From Schistosoma mansoni (lineage: Eukaryota; Platyhelminthes; Trematoda; Strigeidida; Schistosomatidae), in NCBI RefSeq assembly GCF_000237925.1, contig NC_031495.1, forward strand, positions 54,664,108 through 54,728,107: a stretch of DNA of 64,000 nucleotides, given 5' to 3'. Under the pieces are notes generated by a model. That model was not told the DNA's origin. It did no database searches and was given only the letters and a program-made list of their open reading frames with translations. Shown here one piece after another: positions 11,701 through 23,416 of this stretch. Position numbers and translations under genes: made by a program. Each line of letters begins with the position of its first letter. Positions within the stretch are counted from its first letter, which is position 1.

Positions 11701-13096
11701 AACACAGCAAAAAGATAGAAAACTAGTCATGCGAGATCCGATATATGTTAATTCGACTTCGAACCCTGCTTTGGTTACTTCGGTTTAGAAAACCAAGAAC
11801 TTTCACTAATTCCTTAAATACAGACAGTGCCCCCACGACTATTTTGAATTACGATTGAGTTTTGTATTTCTAAATTACGAACAATAGAGATTCTTCTAAT
11901 AAGGACAGGGATCTATGTTATCCGAACAAATCTGACGAATAATACACAACACATCGATGATTACCCTCAGATAGACTGCAATAGAGAGACGAAATCTTGT
12001 ACAAAAGCTCTTCTTGGTAGACACCACAGAAGAATTTACGACCCAGTTCGTGTAAATTACACATCAAATATTTAACCATTATTAATTGTAAGATTTATCG
12101 GATTGAGCAACTGCAACTTAAATATAAAATTACAGTATATTAATGAATACAATAATGTACACTGACAATTCAGTAATACCTAAAAGCCCCTCCCTACACT
12201 AAAAATAAACTAATTTTGTGCTGAATAGATCGATGCTGATGGAAACACACTGACAGTTAGTGGACTAAGTTTGCTTCAATCCATAAAAGAGTCTTAGGAA
12301 CGATTTCTTCTTAATTGTATTGTCTGAGATAAACCATTCACATAAAAAACCCAGTACATGATATTGTAATTAGCTGTTTAATTGCACCACCTTTATTTAC
12401 CCATAATTAGTATTCACAATCTCAAAATATGACTATATTATCGGTTAGCAAAACATGTCTAATCTAACTTATTGACAGGAAATTTATTTTACTTCAAGAT
12501 TTTATTATAGCTTGTATTCTAATACCTAAACTACATTATAAAGGGATAAACTCAAACAAAAGTTCAAGAAACACTGAAAAAATCGGTAACTTTATATAGA
12601 GGAAGGTAAGTAGTAAAGAATGGTATACCTTCATGAAAAGTCCTGATATTTGAGCCAATGCACGATTCGCTTCATCATTTGAAGAAAATACAGCTAAACA
12701 ATGAGTATCATCGACCCACTTAAGGTAAAATCCGCTATCTTCAAATCCTGTGAGTTCCGCTTCCAAGTGAAAATTTTGAAAGTCTTTTGGAAAGTTATAT
12801 AACTCTAAAATATGCTGGAAATCTTTCAACCTTATGACTGGTTCACTGTTGCCATCATTATGTGACAGCTTTTGATTAAAAAGTTTTTTTTTGAATACAC
12901 ATTCATTGTCATCAATACAGCTGTCAGAAAGTGTAAGTGATCTTAATTGTTGTTCTACATCAGTTTGGTCATCCACAGAAGCATGTGATATTGGAGATTC
13001 CAAAAAGGATGACTCTTTTTTGACCTCGCTAGCACTTTTGTTCGCTCTTAAAGCTGGTGGTACGTACAATGTTTTGGGTGGTTTCTTTAATGACAT
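8797..13096 (-). CDS. R3HCC1L: R3HCC1/R3HCC1L-like protein, three exons, 245 aa
   Basis: Exon 1 is 13096-12629 (donor GTATAC), exon 2 is 10523-10307 (acceptor CTTTAG, donor GTAAAT), and exon 3 is 8849-8797 (acceptor GTTTCAG, stop TAA). Phases 0 and 1 join cleanly to 738 nt. The ATG at 13096 has an in-frame TAG three codons upstream. Residues 1-18 contain TLYVPPALR, like the (A)LYVP-R motif at the start of vertebrate R3HCC1L that resembles an exon-junction-complex binding motif. Residues about 95-150 match its conserved C-terminal region: HILELYNFPKDF and YLKWVDDTHCLAVFSS. The tail has the ARR-hinge and a charged helix ending SLWEDD. Known family members are poorly characterised and linked to mRNA metabolism. 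No R3H domain is visible, so this is a short form. Both introns are 1.5-2.1 kb, and intron 2 carries a hammerhead insertion. Confidence 0.85.
10041..10223 (+). mobile_element. Hammerhead SINE (family 1), 5' part inverted
   Basis: The left part (to about 10160) is family-1 spacer on the minus strand, ending in the AATTCACTTGG terminus. The right part (about 10156-10223) is the + strand hammerhead 3' half plus its tail. The insertion is flanked by ATCGTTGGATAAT at 10031-10043 and 10224-10236. The hammerhead lacks its CUGA arm and stem I 5' strand, so it cannot cleave alone. It lies in intron 2 of the R3HCC1L-like gene, about 80 bp from the exon 2 donor. Confidence 0.8.
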
Positions 13097-13974
13097 ATGT
13101 AACTAACAGAATAATGAGATCTGTGAAGATAATACAGAGAAAAAATAAAAGCAAAACTGTTAAATTCAGCTAGCATAATTTATATTTGAATACAATAACA
13201 ATGATTACCAATCAAATGTACTTAAAGCTTTTGGAAACTTTGTTTGCAACTAAGAATGGGGCCTTAAAAGCACGATATACGGAAGGTAATAAAATAAATA
13301 GTGGACAAACTATACTTATACTGGATTTAAATCAGTAACTTATAACGAACAACCAATTTGAAGGGACAATCATCGATGAGACTGGATAGTGATTCAACCA
13401 TATTGCAAACTGAACGAGGTTCAAAGTGTAAACCATCGAACTTCAACTCAGTACGCTAAAAGTATTACCTCTTCCACAAAAGCTGAAGGTTTTAGGTTGG
13501 ATCCCATATGCAGTCACAAGTGAGTACTGATGATAAGTTATAAACCTGAAGTAAACAGTTCCCAGACTTGGCAAAGGAGACCAGTACATGTTTAAAGCGG
13601 ACCCCATGACATCTATAACTGACTACTGTTTTGTGGTTCCCACCTCACAACGAAAAGAATCTTTAACTTGGACGAATATTCACGAAGCCCTTAGCTAAAT
13701 GAAAATCAATAACATGGAAATAGATGTTTGAAATAACACATCGCAAATAAAACGGAATATTTATCTACTGAATATGTTGACAAAGCCGTTATCTGGAACA
13801 TAAAAAAGTTTTACTACTCAATGTTAAAATATTCTAAGAGAAGTAGAAGAGTAATGACTAAGTGCAAGGATATCCAGAAGATAAAAAAGCATACTATTTC
13901 GCAGTAGACCAAGTAATACCAGTTGAATCAAACAAAACAAAACCAATCAAAACCCTGAAGTGATCCAAAATGCT

Positions 13975-14060
13975 ATTGTAGAGTGGTGGCTCAATGGTTA
14001 AAGTACTCTACTTAGAACTGATGGGCCCCAGGTTTGAACACTACTTCAGCTAATATAGTT
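13975..14060 (+). repeat. tRNA-like SINE head (separate type)
   Basis: The sequence shows an A-box-like TGGCTCAATGGTTAAAG followed by a B-box-like GGTTTGAACAC at tRNA spacing. No full acceptor stem is apparent, so I read it as a tRNA-derived SINE head and not a tRNA gene. No hammerhead follows it. Confidence 0.45.
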
Positions 14061-14700
14061 TGGGTGATCCAGGTAGTATAATAAACGTTGTCTCTGAGAA
14101 TCAAGTACCCAAACATGTACTTTATAAATCAATGACATAAATAAAATAAGTTGCTACATTTCAGAGTGGCGCAATTAAAAGAAATGAAGAGTAATCACAA
14201 AAGAAACCAGAAAGTATGGTAACTTCAACATATACCCATCCCTCCCACGTTCTAAGTTACTGTTATTCTTTCACTGGGGTTTCTCTATTTTACTCCTACT
14301 TGAAAAGTCCATAAAATCAGACAGTAAATCGTTTCAAGTTTGTTCGTAATCGAACCCAATATAACGTACTTTAAGTAACAGTAGTGAAAGATACGCCTTA
14401 CGTTTTTATCCAAAAGAATGTCAATAAAGATATATTTTCGTTTTTACTTATTCTATAATTGAAAGAAAAAGGAAGTAACAAAAACCATCACTATTACATT
14501 TTTCCGACTTTCAACTTGTTAATTTCTCCATACAATCCTTCCCATTGGTAAATTTGAACGAAGCAAGAACAACAAGAGTAACAGAGCAAAGTGAGTTCAT
14601 TTACTTCGTAGATTCTCGTCAGCAGCCTACAACCTAGGGAGGACAGTAATAATTATCAGTAACCAATGTACATTATTCCGTATTAAAGACTAGTAAAATA

Positions 14701-14878
14701 ACGACAACAAGCATGGAGGTATTATAAAGTGGTAAAGTGTTGGTTAGTATTGAGTAATTTTGACAACGATATTAATTCCCCAACATGCCTGTTTTAAAAT
14801 CTTTCAGAATTTTTACACCTAATGACACACAAACATTCACCCACTCAACCACTTTAAAATACTTCCATGCTTGTCGTC
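14701..14878. repeat. MITE-like element with ~31-bp terminal inverted repeats
   Basis: The left arm reads GACAACAAGCATGGAGGTAT... and the right arm, reverse-complemented, reads GACGACAAGCATGGAAGTAT.... The arms (about 14701-14733 and 14848-14878) match imperfectly over roughly 31 bp around a ~115-bp AT-rich centre with no coding capacity. That is the look of a miniature inverted-repeat transposon. No target duplication is certain. Confidence 0.55.
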
Positions 14879-15340
14879 ATTACCAGTCTAATGATAGAGT
14901 ACAAGTTAGTACTAAAACACACATCCGATGAGCACGTATTTAAGTGAATGGCGGTAAATAAGGTAAAATGGCGAATATCCATTACGGTTTTTATATTATT
15001 ATTGGCATTCCATCGACCACAGTTTTAGTCTTTAATTTACAATAAATTGGTGGGTTCAAACTAGTTCTGCATCTTTAATTCAGAATATAGCAGCTGTAAA
15101 AAAATACTTGGCGAGACTATGATTTATGAACGAACTAATCAGATTTAGGATAACAGGTCTTGGACTTCGGGGCGGAATTCACTCACCCATTTGACCAAAT
15201 AGAGTCTTAGTATTTAAGCTGATGTCAGTTTGTGATGAAAAACCGTAAATCTAATTCCTGACTATAACCATCAGCGGTGAATCATAATCCTTATTCTTCA
15301 GACTGCTTTATAACTTTCATTTAACCTTGGTAAGTAGGTG

Positions 15341-17649
15341 GCCCCCAAATGCCCTGGTACGGTCGAGAGTGGGGAGAGTTCGCTCTCCCTCTCCAAATGC
15401 TCTCACATGGCCACGAGAATATATAGCCTCTGCCAGGGAAGTCCTACTCACTGCCTTCTCGTGGCGGGGGTGTTGTTTACGAAATTGAGAGGACGAAAAG
15501 CGAATGTCCGGCGCTTTAACCGGGTTGGTGGACATCGAAGTAGGTCCCCCGACCCTACTTGAAGTTCAAAAGGCTATAAGTAATCTGAAACGAGGAAGAG
15601 CAGCTGGTCCAGATGGATTGGCTCCAGAGGTCTTTAAATATGGTGGTCCAATTTTAGCGATTAGGTTGACTAATATTCTGGCTAAAATCTGGGAGACGGA
15701 CGTAATCCCATCTGACTGGTCACAATCTCTGATTGTCCCAATATATAAGAAGGGGCCAAAATCATCCTGTGATAACCATAGAGGGATTAGTCTGACTAAC
15801 ATAGCATCTAAAATACTAGCCTCAATAATTATCGGGCACCGAACTAAGACTCGTGAACTGCAAACACGAGGAAATCAGGCTGGCTTCAGACCTGGTCGTG
15901 GCTGTATCGACCACATATTCACCATTCGTCAAGTTTTAGAGCACAGACATGCTTATCGGCGTCCGACAATGATAGTTTTTCTTGACTTGAAAGAAGCATT
16001 TGACTCTGTAGACCGAGAGGTTCTGTGGCAGTGTCTGTCATTAAAAGGTGTACCTGAGAAGTACATAAACTTTGTGAAGGCTCTTTACTCGAACACAACT
16101 AGTCGAGTGAGAGCTTATGACGAACTGTCATATGATTTTACAACCTCAAGTGGTGTCCGTCAAGGCTGTCCACTATCCCCATTTTTGTTTAACTTCATTA
16201 TAGACCTGTTGCTGGAAATAACACTCGTCGACTGAATTTTCAGGAATTGATCTTCTACCAGGAGGTTCACTTATCGACTTAGAATACGCAGATGACATAG
16301 TTCTGTTTGGTGAAGACGCTGGCAAAATGCAGAGTCTTCTGTCAGAACTGAGTAATAATGCCAGGATGTTTGGGATGCGTTTCTCCCCATCCAAATGTAA
16401 ATTGTTACTCCAGGACTTGCATGCGTCAACACCTGAACTAAGGATAGGGAGTGAAGTAGTCGAACGCGTGGACAACTTCACTTATCTTGGAAGTCTGATC
16501 AGCCCTAATGGGTTGGTGTCTGACGAAGTGCATACATGGATTCAAAAATCTCATTTGGCTTTTGCCGATTTACGTCACCTATGACGAAGGTGAGATATCC
16601 GTCCATCTATCAATTAAGGGACGAGTATACTGCGCAGCAGTTCGTTCTGTTCTACTTTACGGCTGCGAAACGTAGCCATTAAGAGTAGAAGATACTCGTA
16701 GGTTACTAGTATTTGACCACATGTGCCTTAGAAATATTGCTCGCATCTGCCGGGATCACCGGGTAAGTAATAGTGAGGTGAGGTTAGACGCAGGGTATTA
16801 GGGAATGATGGTAAATCAGTTGATGAGGTCATGAATCTTCATCGACTGAGATGGTTGGGCCACGTGTTACGTATGCCTGAACATCGATTACCACGACGCG
16901 CAATGCTGACTAGTATTGGGGATGGTTGGAAGAGAGTTAGGGGCGGCCAAACCAAAACATGGCATCAGTGCTTGAAGTCACTAACTTCTAGTCTGAGCCG
17001 TGTTGGTAAATGCAGACTACCTGGTTGGGGTCCGCGTGACTATCGTAACCAATGGTTGGAGACTGTGTGTGACATGGCTCAGAATGGATCACAATGGCGT
17101 AGGTGTATACACTCTTTATCTCCCCTTAAACCTTGAGATTAAAATTGCTTCATAACTTTTTTTCCTTCCTATACTATATCCTAATATACAACCTTTCTTT
17201 ATATACTACTACCACTAAATTAATTACTTCTATGAATCCGGTGTTGATCTTGTTGTGCTAACGAGGTATGGAAACTTGGACCGATGCATATATGTGCCTG
17301 GTCCTACGTTGTAGCTGACTGACTGGTGGACATGACGAGTCCACCTAGGGGAGTTGGAAAACCCTCATTCCAAAAAAATGGTGCACATGGGCTCCAGTAT
17401 CCTGAAGGAACAAATGGCACATGAACTAATCGTTGGTGACCGGCTACATTGGGACTGTATCTCCTTACGATGCTCCACTGCCTTGTGGATTAGACCTTCA
17501 GGTCAAAGGCTCAGGGTGTGGCCCCCTGCTCCAGTCTGGGCACCTGGGCAGTATCACAGCCCTCACACAAATCAAATGAGATTTGTGTGGCGCATATGCA
17601 TCTGGTGCCCCTTTGTACCAATATGTATGTGTTTAAATAAATAAATAAA
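15341..17649 (+). mobile_element. Non-autonomous ~525-bp retroelement, split by an RTE insertion
   Basis: The element proper is 15341-15535 plus 17334-17649. It has no ORF, starts GCCCCCAAATGCCCTGG, and ends with the tail TACCAATATGTATGTG plus (TAAA)n. Target duplications TAAGTAGGTG(G) lie at 15331-15341 and 17650-17660. An unbroken copy is present at 46766-47293 (minus strand) with the same 5' end. The last ~70 bp match the 3' end of the RTE copy at 18757-20217, which suggests that RTE supplies the machinery. The 5' 130 nt have several complementary segments (see findings). The family was not recognised by name. Confidence 0.8.
15536..17323 (+). pseudogene. RTE-like LINE copy (family A), 5'-truncated
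   Basis: The RT domain starts near NLKRGRAAGPDGLAPEVFKY and includes FLDLKEAFDSVD (motif with the first catalytic Asp), [17 protein letters not shown] and, after a frameshift near 16220, LEYADDIVLF with the catalytic YADD. A further stop lies near 16582. The C-terminal part, with RWLGHVLRMP and the region ending near 17136, precedes a 3' UTR that ends GTAGCTGACTGAC. It sits between 10-bp duplications TGGTGGACAT (15526-15535 and 17324-17333), so it inserted into the non-autonomous element. It resembles schistosome SR2/RTE-clade elements. Confidence 0.9.
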
Positions 17650-17883
17650 TAAGTAGGTGGACACTCTCAAGATCACTTTGGTGTCGCTCAAAGGTCGTCC
17701 ATAAATTGTAATTTCACCAAATACTTTTTTACGAGTATGCAGTCAGTAACTACTAAAAAACATCCCCTGCCTTTCTAAGCAATTCAAGAAAATAATGGAG
17801 AAACCTACAATAACTTAAAGAATCCTAATGAAAACAGAGAGAAATAACGTGTTTTTCCCGGGATAGGGTGTATTGTGGAGGCC

Positions 17884-18369
17884 TGTTATACTTGTAGCCG
17901 AATGGATGCCTAGGCGATGTGTGACTTGATGAGACCGCCAATTAGGGAGCAGCGAATTATCGATTGGAACAGTGACATACGAAACCGTACGAGCAGTCTA
18001 GAGTGCTAACCGATCCTGAGATCTGTCTAGCCCAGCCAGTTAAGTCCAAAACACCAATAACAGCATCAGTTGTATGAATCCTTGTATTTCAAACATACTG
18101 AGTTTATATACCAACCAAACAAACCATATCGACCCATAAAATAGATAATAACATTTGTACAATATTTAGCCGAATGTGGCTGTGAATAGTAATCAATAAA
18201 CTGATGATAACTCAAGGATCGTATAATAATAGTTCAAAGGTCAAAATAAAGTTAGTGATAAGAGGAAACGAATATGATTAGGTTAATTACAATAGGAAAT
18301 ATACATATTATATTGACCAATAAATAGTCCTCAAAAGTTACCATTCGTAATTCTCTTCGGGATATAACA
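17884..18369. repeat. Solo LTR, 486 bp
   Basis: It starts TGTTATA and ends TATAACA, the inverted TG...CA ends of an LTR, and is flanked by 5-bp duplications AGGCC (17879-17883 and 18370-18374). A second, related solo LTR at 41230-41737 has its own 5-bp duplication. No internal retroelement sequence adjoins it. I cannot say whether the parent is Gypsy or BEL/Pao; 5-bp duplications fit either. Confidence 0.85.
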
Positions 18370-18719
18370 AGGCCTCATGAGATCGAAAAATTTGAGGCTA
18401 ACTTGTGAAATGGAACTACTTAGGACTACAATCTAGGTCACATGACTACTGGTTAAATATAATATTAACTTTAGGACTTATTATGGCATTTATAATGAGG
18501 TTGGCAATAGTGACTAGAAGAACCAACATTAGGAAATGGTAAGAAAACTCCTAATATCTAGATTTCTATTCAAAATACCAGAAAATCATAGATTCTACAA
18601 CTTACGCTTAAATATACGATGGAAGTAAAAGAAGATACAAACGTGAATTCACAAGCAATGAAAATGTGAAAAAATATACGCGAAAACTTTGGAAAATTTT
18701 AATAGCCTGACTTTACTTC

Positions 18720-18722
<3 letters not shown>

Positions 18723-18755
<33 letters not shown>
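18723..18755. repeat. (TA)n microsatellite
   Basis: An uninterrupted TA run directly abuts the truncated 5' end of the next RTE copy, so it may mark the insertion point. Confidence 0.9.
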
Positions 18756-18756
<1 letters not shown>

Positions 18757-18757
<1 letters not shown>

Positions 18758-20217
18758 TTGTTTAAAACCCAAGAACGATTGACTCGCGAGGAGCAGGCTG
18801 GTTTTCGTTCTGGTAGAGGATGAGTTGATCATATCTTCACCCTCCGCCAAATGTAAGAACACCGTCATACTTATCACAGGCCAACAATCGTAGTGTTTCT
18901 TGATATCAGGGTTGCCTTCGATTCGTTGGACAGGACTGTTCTCCGGGATTGTCTATTGAGGAAGGATGTGTCTGAGAAGTTTATTAACATCTTAAAGGCC
19001 TTGTATACGGACACCTCAGGCAGAGTGAGGGCATACAACCACCTTTCTCCATTGTTCCATTTAAGCAGTGGGGTTAGGCAGGGTTGCTCAATCTCACCAT
19101 TCCTCTTCAACTTTGCCATCGACGACATTTTGGAAACAGCTCTGCTGTCTGGAGAAAGACTTCTCGACCTCGAGTATGCGGATGATATTGTCTTACTGTG
19201 CGATAATGCCCAAGGCATGCAATCCGCACTTAATCAGTTGGCAATCAGTGTCCGCAGGTACGCTATGTGCTTTGCACCTTCAAAGTGCAAGGTACTCCTA
19301 CAAGACTGGCAGGATTCTCATCCTGTACTCACCCTAGATGGTGAGCAGATTGAAGTAGTTGAAAAGTTCGTGTATCTAGGTAGCTGCATAAGTGCTGGTG
19401 GCGGCGTGAGTGATGAGATTGATGCACGTATAATGAAAGCCAGAGCGTCTTATGCCAATCTGGGCCATCTTTGGCGCCTTCGTGATGTTAGTCTGGCTGT
19501 AAAAGGTCGGATCTACAACGCGTCAGTGAGAGCAGTTTTGCTCTATGCTTATGAAACCTGGCCTCCCCGAGTTGAGGATGTTAGACGACTCTCTGTGTTC
19601 GATCATCGTTGTCTCCGAAGGATTGCTGACATTCAGTGGTAACACCATGTTAGTAATGCAGAGGTTCGGCATCGTGTGTTCGGGCGCAGAGACGATAATT
19701 CAATTGGTGTCACCATCTTGAAACACCGACTTCGGTGGCCTGGACATGTTCTACGAATGTTGTCCCAGGGAATCCCACGTCGTGAATTATTTGACGACGC
19801 TGGGACTGATTGGAAAAGGCGGAGAGGTGGTCAATGTATGACATGGTGTCGTGGTATGAAAGAAAGCTGCAAAGGGCTGGCTTCTAGTGGTCTTTCACGA
19901 CTCCCTGGCTGGGGTCCGAGAGATGGTGCAACACAGTGGCTAGAGACGTTATCAGATATGGCTCAGAATAGAAGCCAGTGGCGATCCTGCTGTAATCTTC
20001 TTTTACTTCATAAAGAGTGGTTCTAACTTTCTTAACTGAGTCTTCCGGTTGTACATTTCAGTCCCCCCCATTATTACTCTTCTCTTTTTTCATCCTTTTC
20101 TCCCCTAGATATACGCATTTTCCCTCTTCTTTTCCCATTTTCATTGTTTTGTGTGGCGCATATGCATCTGGTGCCCCTTTGTACCAATATGTATGTGTTT
20201 AAATAAATAAATAAATA
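18757..20217 (+). pseudogene. RTE-like LINE copy (family B), 5'-truncated
   Basis: It begins within RT (EEQAGFRSGRG), passes VVFLDIRVAFDSLDR, SSGVRQGCSISPFLFNF and LEYADDIVLL with an intact YADD, and continues through the conserved C-terminal region (RRLSVFDHRCLRRIADIQW, stop, then the segment ending SQWRSCCNLL). In-frame stops (after GRG and RQM, and near 19640) show it is dead. The 3' UTR ends GTACCAATATGTATGTG plus (TAAA)n, unlike the CTGACTG end of family A. It is the likely parent of the 3' tail found on the non-autonomous elements. Confidence 0.88.
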
Positions 20218-20829
20218 ACTGGTGTCCATTTATGATTGAAGCACATAGTGCGATGTTTTCAAAGTAATGCAGTGGTCCGAGGTAACAACCCCAAAGGGCT
20301 ATGGAATACTACCGCAGAAATAGGCTAGTAAGGGAAATGGACTTCCTAACAAATGTGAAAGACATTTACGAGAAGTATGTTTGGATCTTTCAAAACACTT
20401 TCTACATATATGAATTTGTCGATAAGAGTATTCTAATGTCTGTCAATTACTTATAATGAACCCTTTGAGGAAACCCAATTTGTAAAAATACTTACTAAAA
20501 GCAGTGTGAGGGATATTTCCACTTAGCCAGGAAAAAATGGGATGTGTTTCAATGAGGTCTGGTTCCTCAGAAACATATATATATAACGCCAATTTTTGTG
20601 CAGAAACATTTAGAAAACATCTACAGTGATCTCCTAAAATGTGCTTTCACGGCTTTCCAAAATAGTGACCTGGTCACTAATTATCCTAAAATTGGTAGCT
20701 AAGTTTTCATTTCAAGTGTATTGAGGTTAGATCGTTAGTACATAAAACATATACGTTTTCTAGGTTTATAAGCAATAGACATCTGATATCAAAGAAAATT
20801 TAGCTGCAGACCATGATAGACAGTTTAAA

Positions 20830-22720
20830 AACACAGAAAGCCTACCAGACCATCCTTTATTTGTAACGTAAAGAGAGAGTGAGGCGCCACTAGGTTCTTT
20901 CTATTATTATAAACTACAACGTCAAAACTCTCTGTTGAAGCTTCGTGGACTGGTTTTACCATGACAGTTTCGTGTCAGTCAGCATATATAGTTTTATATA
21001 TGAAAAACTCGCTAAAGGAGGCTTTTGTCTCCCGTCTCTAAATGGCAGAGTCCGGAAACGTCTAGAAAACCTAATCGTAGGATAAGGACTGTTTCAACAG
21101 GGAAATGCAAAAAACTGCCCACCTAAGTCATTAAAAATCACCCAGAATCTCACAATCTATGTAACTCGGCTGTAATATCTACTATAGTGAAAGCTAGTAA
21201 ATGGGTACAAACTAAGAATAAAGAGCAACCTAATGTCGTTAAAGGAAATCCAGTCTCCAAATCATTAGTTGTGAAACCTCAGAACCCAAAACTCGCTTTG
21301 AGCATGACACTGAGTTGATTAGATACCTACTTAACCAGCTAATATCTCAAGATATCTACGGGGTGACCTTAGTGAGGCTTTGTAGAGCAAGTAGCCAAAC
21401 AGACTAGAGACGAATTCAAACCAGGAAATTAAAGGTGACATTTAAATTTCCCAATGAAAGGGACTTGACATTACAGAATGGACAGGTCAGGAGTTTTTGT
21501 CAGTAGAGACATACTGCTCACATATGAGAAGCTGGAAAAGGACTAAAACAAAGTCTAGACGCTAGTGAAAAGGACCTTGGAATGGCAAACTTTTGGATGC
21601 TAAGTCTTTGATAGAAAATAGTCTTGAAGCCTTTTTAGGCGCACCACAAAGCCATGAAAGTGTTTCTCTGATCTGTCACAACAGTTCCTGAAGCTTGCTC
21701 AACAAGCGGTCGAAACTAGGTGAGCAAATAGACTCTAACAAGACGTAGTCGCTGTCACAAAAACTGTCGCAGTCATCAAACAATAGGAAACTTGATTTTG
21801 AAAATTTTGCACTGTTAAGTGCCTACAGGACCCAAAAGCTTCAAGAAGGAAGAGTAGCTCTATTCATTAGAAATACTATCCCCTTAACCATTATTGAAAC
21901 CACATTCCATAAAATGGAAAGCATGAATTGGTTAGTTGTTGAGTGAAATTCAAAGGACAAGAGTTGAGGATTGGTTCAGTCTACTGTTGTACAAACTGTG
22001 AGGTGAAAGTTGTATTGCTTGACGGTTTCAACACCTGCATTTTAAACACTACGACCATTGAAGAACACAATTTCTTTAGGCTGCTAAATAAGCTTGACAT
22101 GAGCAAATCGATGGGATCCAATAAAGTGCATTCTAGGTTACTGAACGAATAGGAAAATTTTTGTTGTGAATACCTTCGACATATGTTTGAATCTATCTGT
22201 AAGCCAAGATAGATTATCAAAGGACTGGAAGAACATCATAGTAAGTCCTATCTTCAAAACAGGTACGAGACAGGAACTTGATAACTATAAACATGTAAGC
22301 CTGACCAGTATGGTAGCTGGAATCTTCGAAAAGTTGATTCGAAAGGGGTTGTTTAGGTGTCTAGACGAAAACTGGATCCTTACTGAAAAGCAACATGCCC
22401 CCAGAAAAGGTTGTTCACTTCACACAAACTTATTAGTAGCCCATGATAGTTGATGCGCTACTAAAAATCAAAATATGCCTATAGATATGGACTGCACTGA
22501 CATCGATATGGCTTTTGACAAAGTTCCTCACAACTGACTGTTATCTAAGTCAATGAATATCGAGATTTCAGGGAACTTATTTAAATTGATACAGGGTTTT
22601 CTAGTTTGGCGTCAACAAAGAGTGTGGATGCACCTAAAGTTGTGTCCTAAATCATAAGTAACTATAAAAATCGGACAGGCTTTCACAACATACACTTTAA
22701 GATTTTCACATACAAGTCAG
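20830..22720 (+). pseudogene. CR1/jockey-like LINE relic
   Basis: Endonuclease-like residues (EGRVALFIRNTIPL) occur near 21.85 kb. RT then follows: LDMSKSMGSNKVHSRLL, WKNIIVSPIFKTGTR, KHVSLTSM, RKGCSLHTNLL, DMAFDKVPHN and RQQRVWM. These match the order of CR1/jockey RT blocks (KSPG.D, NYRPVSLTS, FR.GRST, AFD.V.H, R.Q.V). Stops and frame changes are frequent and the YADD block is not seen. The part before about 21.78 kb is assigned only by continuity. Confidence 0.7.
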
Positions 22721-22965
22721 AAACTCAGGGCATGGCAAGAAAAAGATTTATTATAATTATCAAGGACCTAAAAAACATACAAAAACATATGTTGCAGCGG
22801 AATAACCACTATATTATTAACATAATTAAGAGCAATACATTTACAGTCAATATTCTTGATGGAAGCCCACATATGTTCATGACTAACTACCGAACTTATA
22901 ACTGTTCCTATGTCACTATAAGGGAACAGCCCGTCGAATTAACCAGGTGGGATTGTGAATAGTCT

Positions 22966-23283
22966 TCATTTTGTTAGTCCATTTTTCCTAACATCAGTTA
23001 CAAGGCCAGGCTTTCCATGTATTAGTATTACATTATTCAGCCTAAATGAAGTTATTTCAGTATTTTTAAGTATAACTGCTTGTTTCTCCGGGTTTGACTT
23101 AGCAATTGCTTTTATAGTAGTAGCCGGTATGTTAGCTTGAAGCTTGACACAGTAAGATATCTCCGCATAACGTTGAGCTACATGCCTGGCTACATCGTAC
23201 CCGCTTTGCACTGACTTCTTAATCAGCCTCGTATAAGACTCGAATAGGAAGGCGGAAAATCTATTATTATTATTATTATTATT
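22966..23283 (-). other. Unassigned reading frame beside an (ATT)n tract
   Basis: On the minus strand about 95 codons stay open after an (AAT)n run (23262-23283). They encode a plausible globular segment, for example LIKKSVQSGYDVARHVAQRY and VILIHGKPGLVTDVRKNGL. Codon use is less AT-biased than the surroundings. I do not recognise the family. It could be an exon, or the 3' end of a retroelement ORF, since other elements here end in (ATT)n. No convincing splice sites frame it. Confidence 0.35.
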
Positions 23284-23416
23284 CACAAACATCTGATGGA
23301 TACATAAGTACTGTGAAGAAACCATTTCGGGTTTCTTCAAAAATGCAATAATACACAATTTTCAATAATGTAAGCATTACATTTGCCATGTTTGAGAAAG
23401 GAAGGAAAAGGAAAGT

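Larger units (their letters stand above)
13107..15330. other. Non-coding upstream of R3HCC1L-like gene
   Basis: No exon is recognised. The stretch holds only the tRNA-like head near 13.98 kb and the inverted-repeat element at 14.70-14.88 kb. The promoter of the minus-strand R3HCC1L-like gene should lie in its first few hundred bases, but I see no specific signal. Confidence 0.4.

Noticed and set aside
15341-15440. Canonical HDV-like ribozyme at the element's 5' end
   Set aside because: CCCCA/UGGGG and CCCUGG/CCAGGG could serve as P1 and P2, but I cannot find a P3/L3 with the needed pyrimidine loop, and the stretch before the P2 3' strand is too long. Kept only as a testable idea.
15317-15562. 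Overlapping open frames on both strands
   Set aside because: They lie in the structured, complementary 5' domain of the non-autonomous element. The other copy at 47.1 kb does not preserve them as coding.
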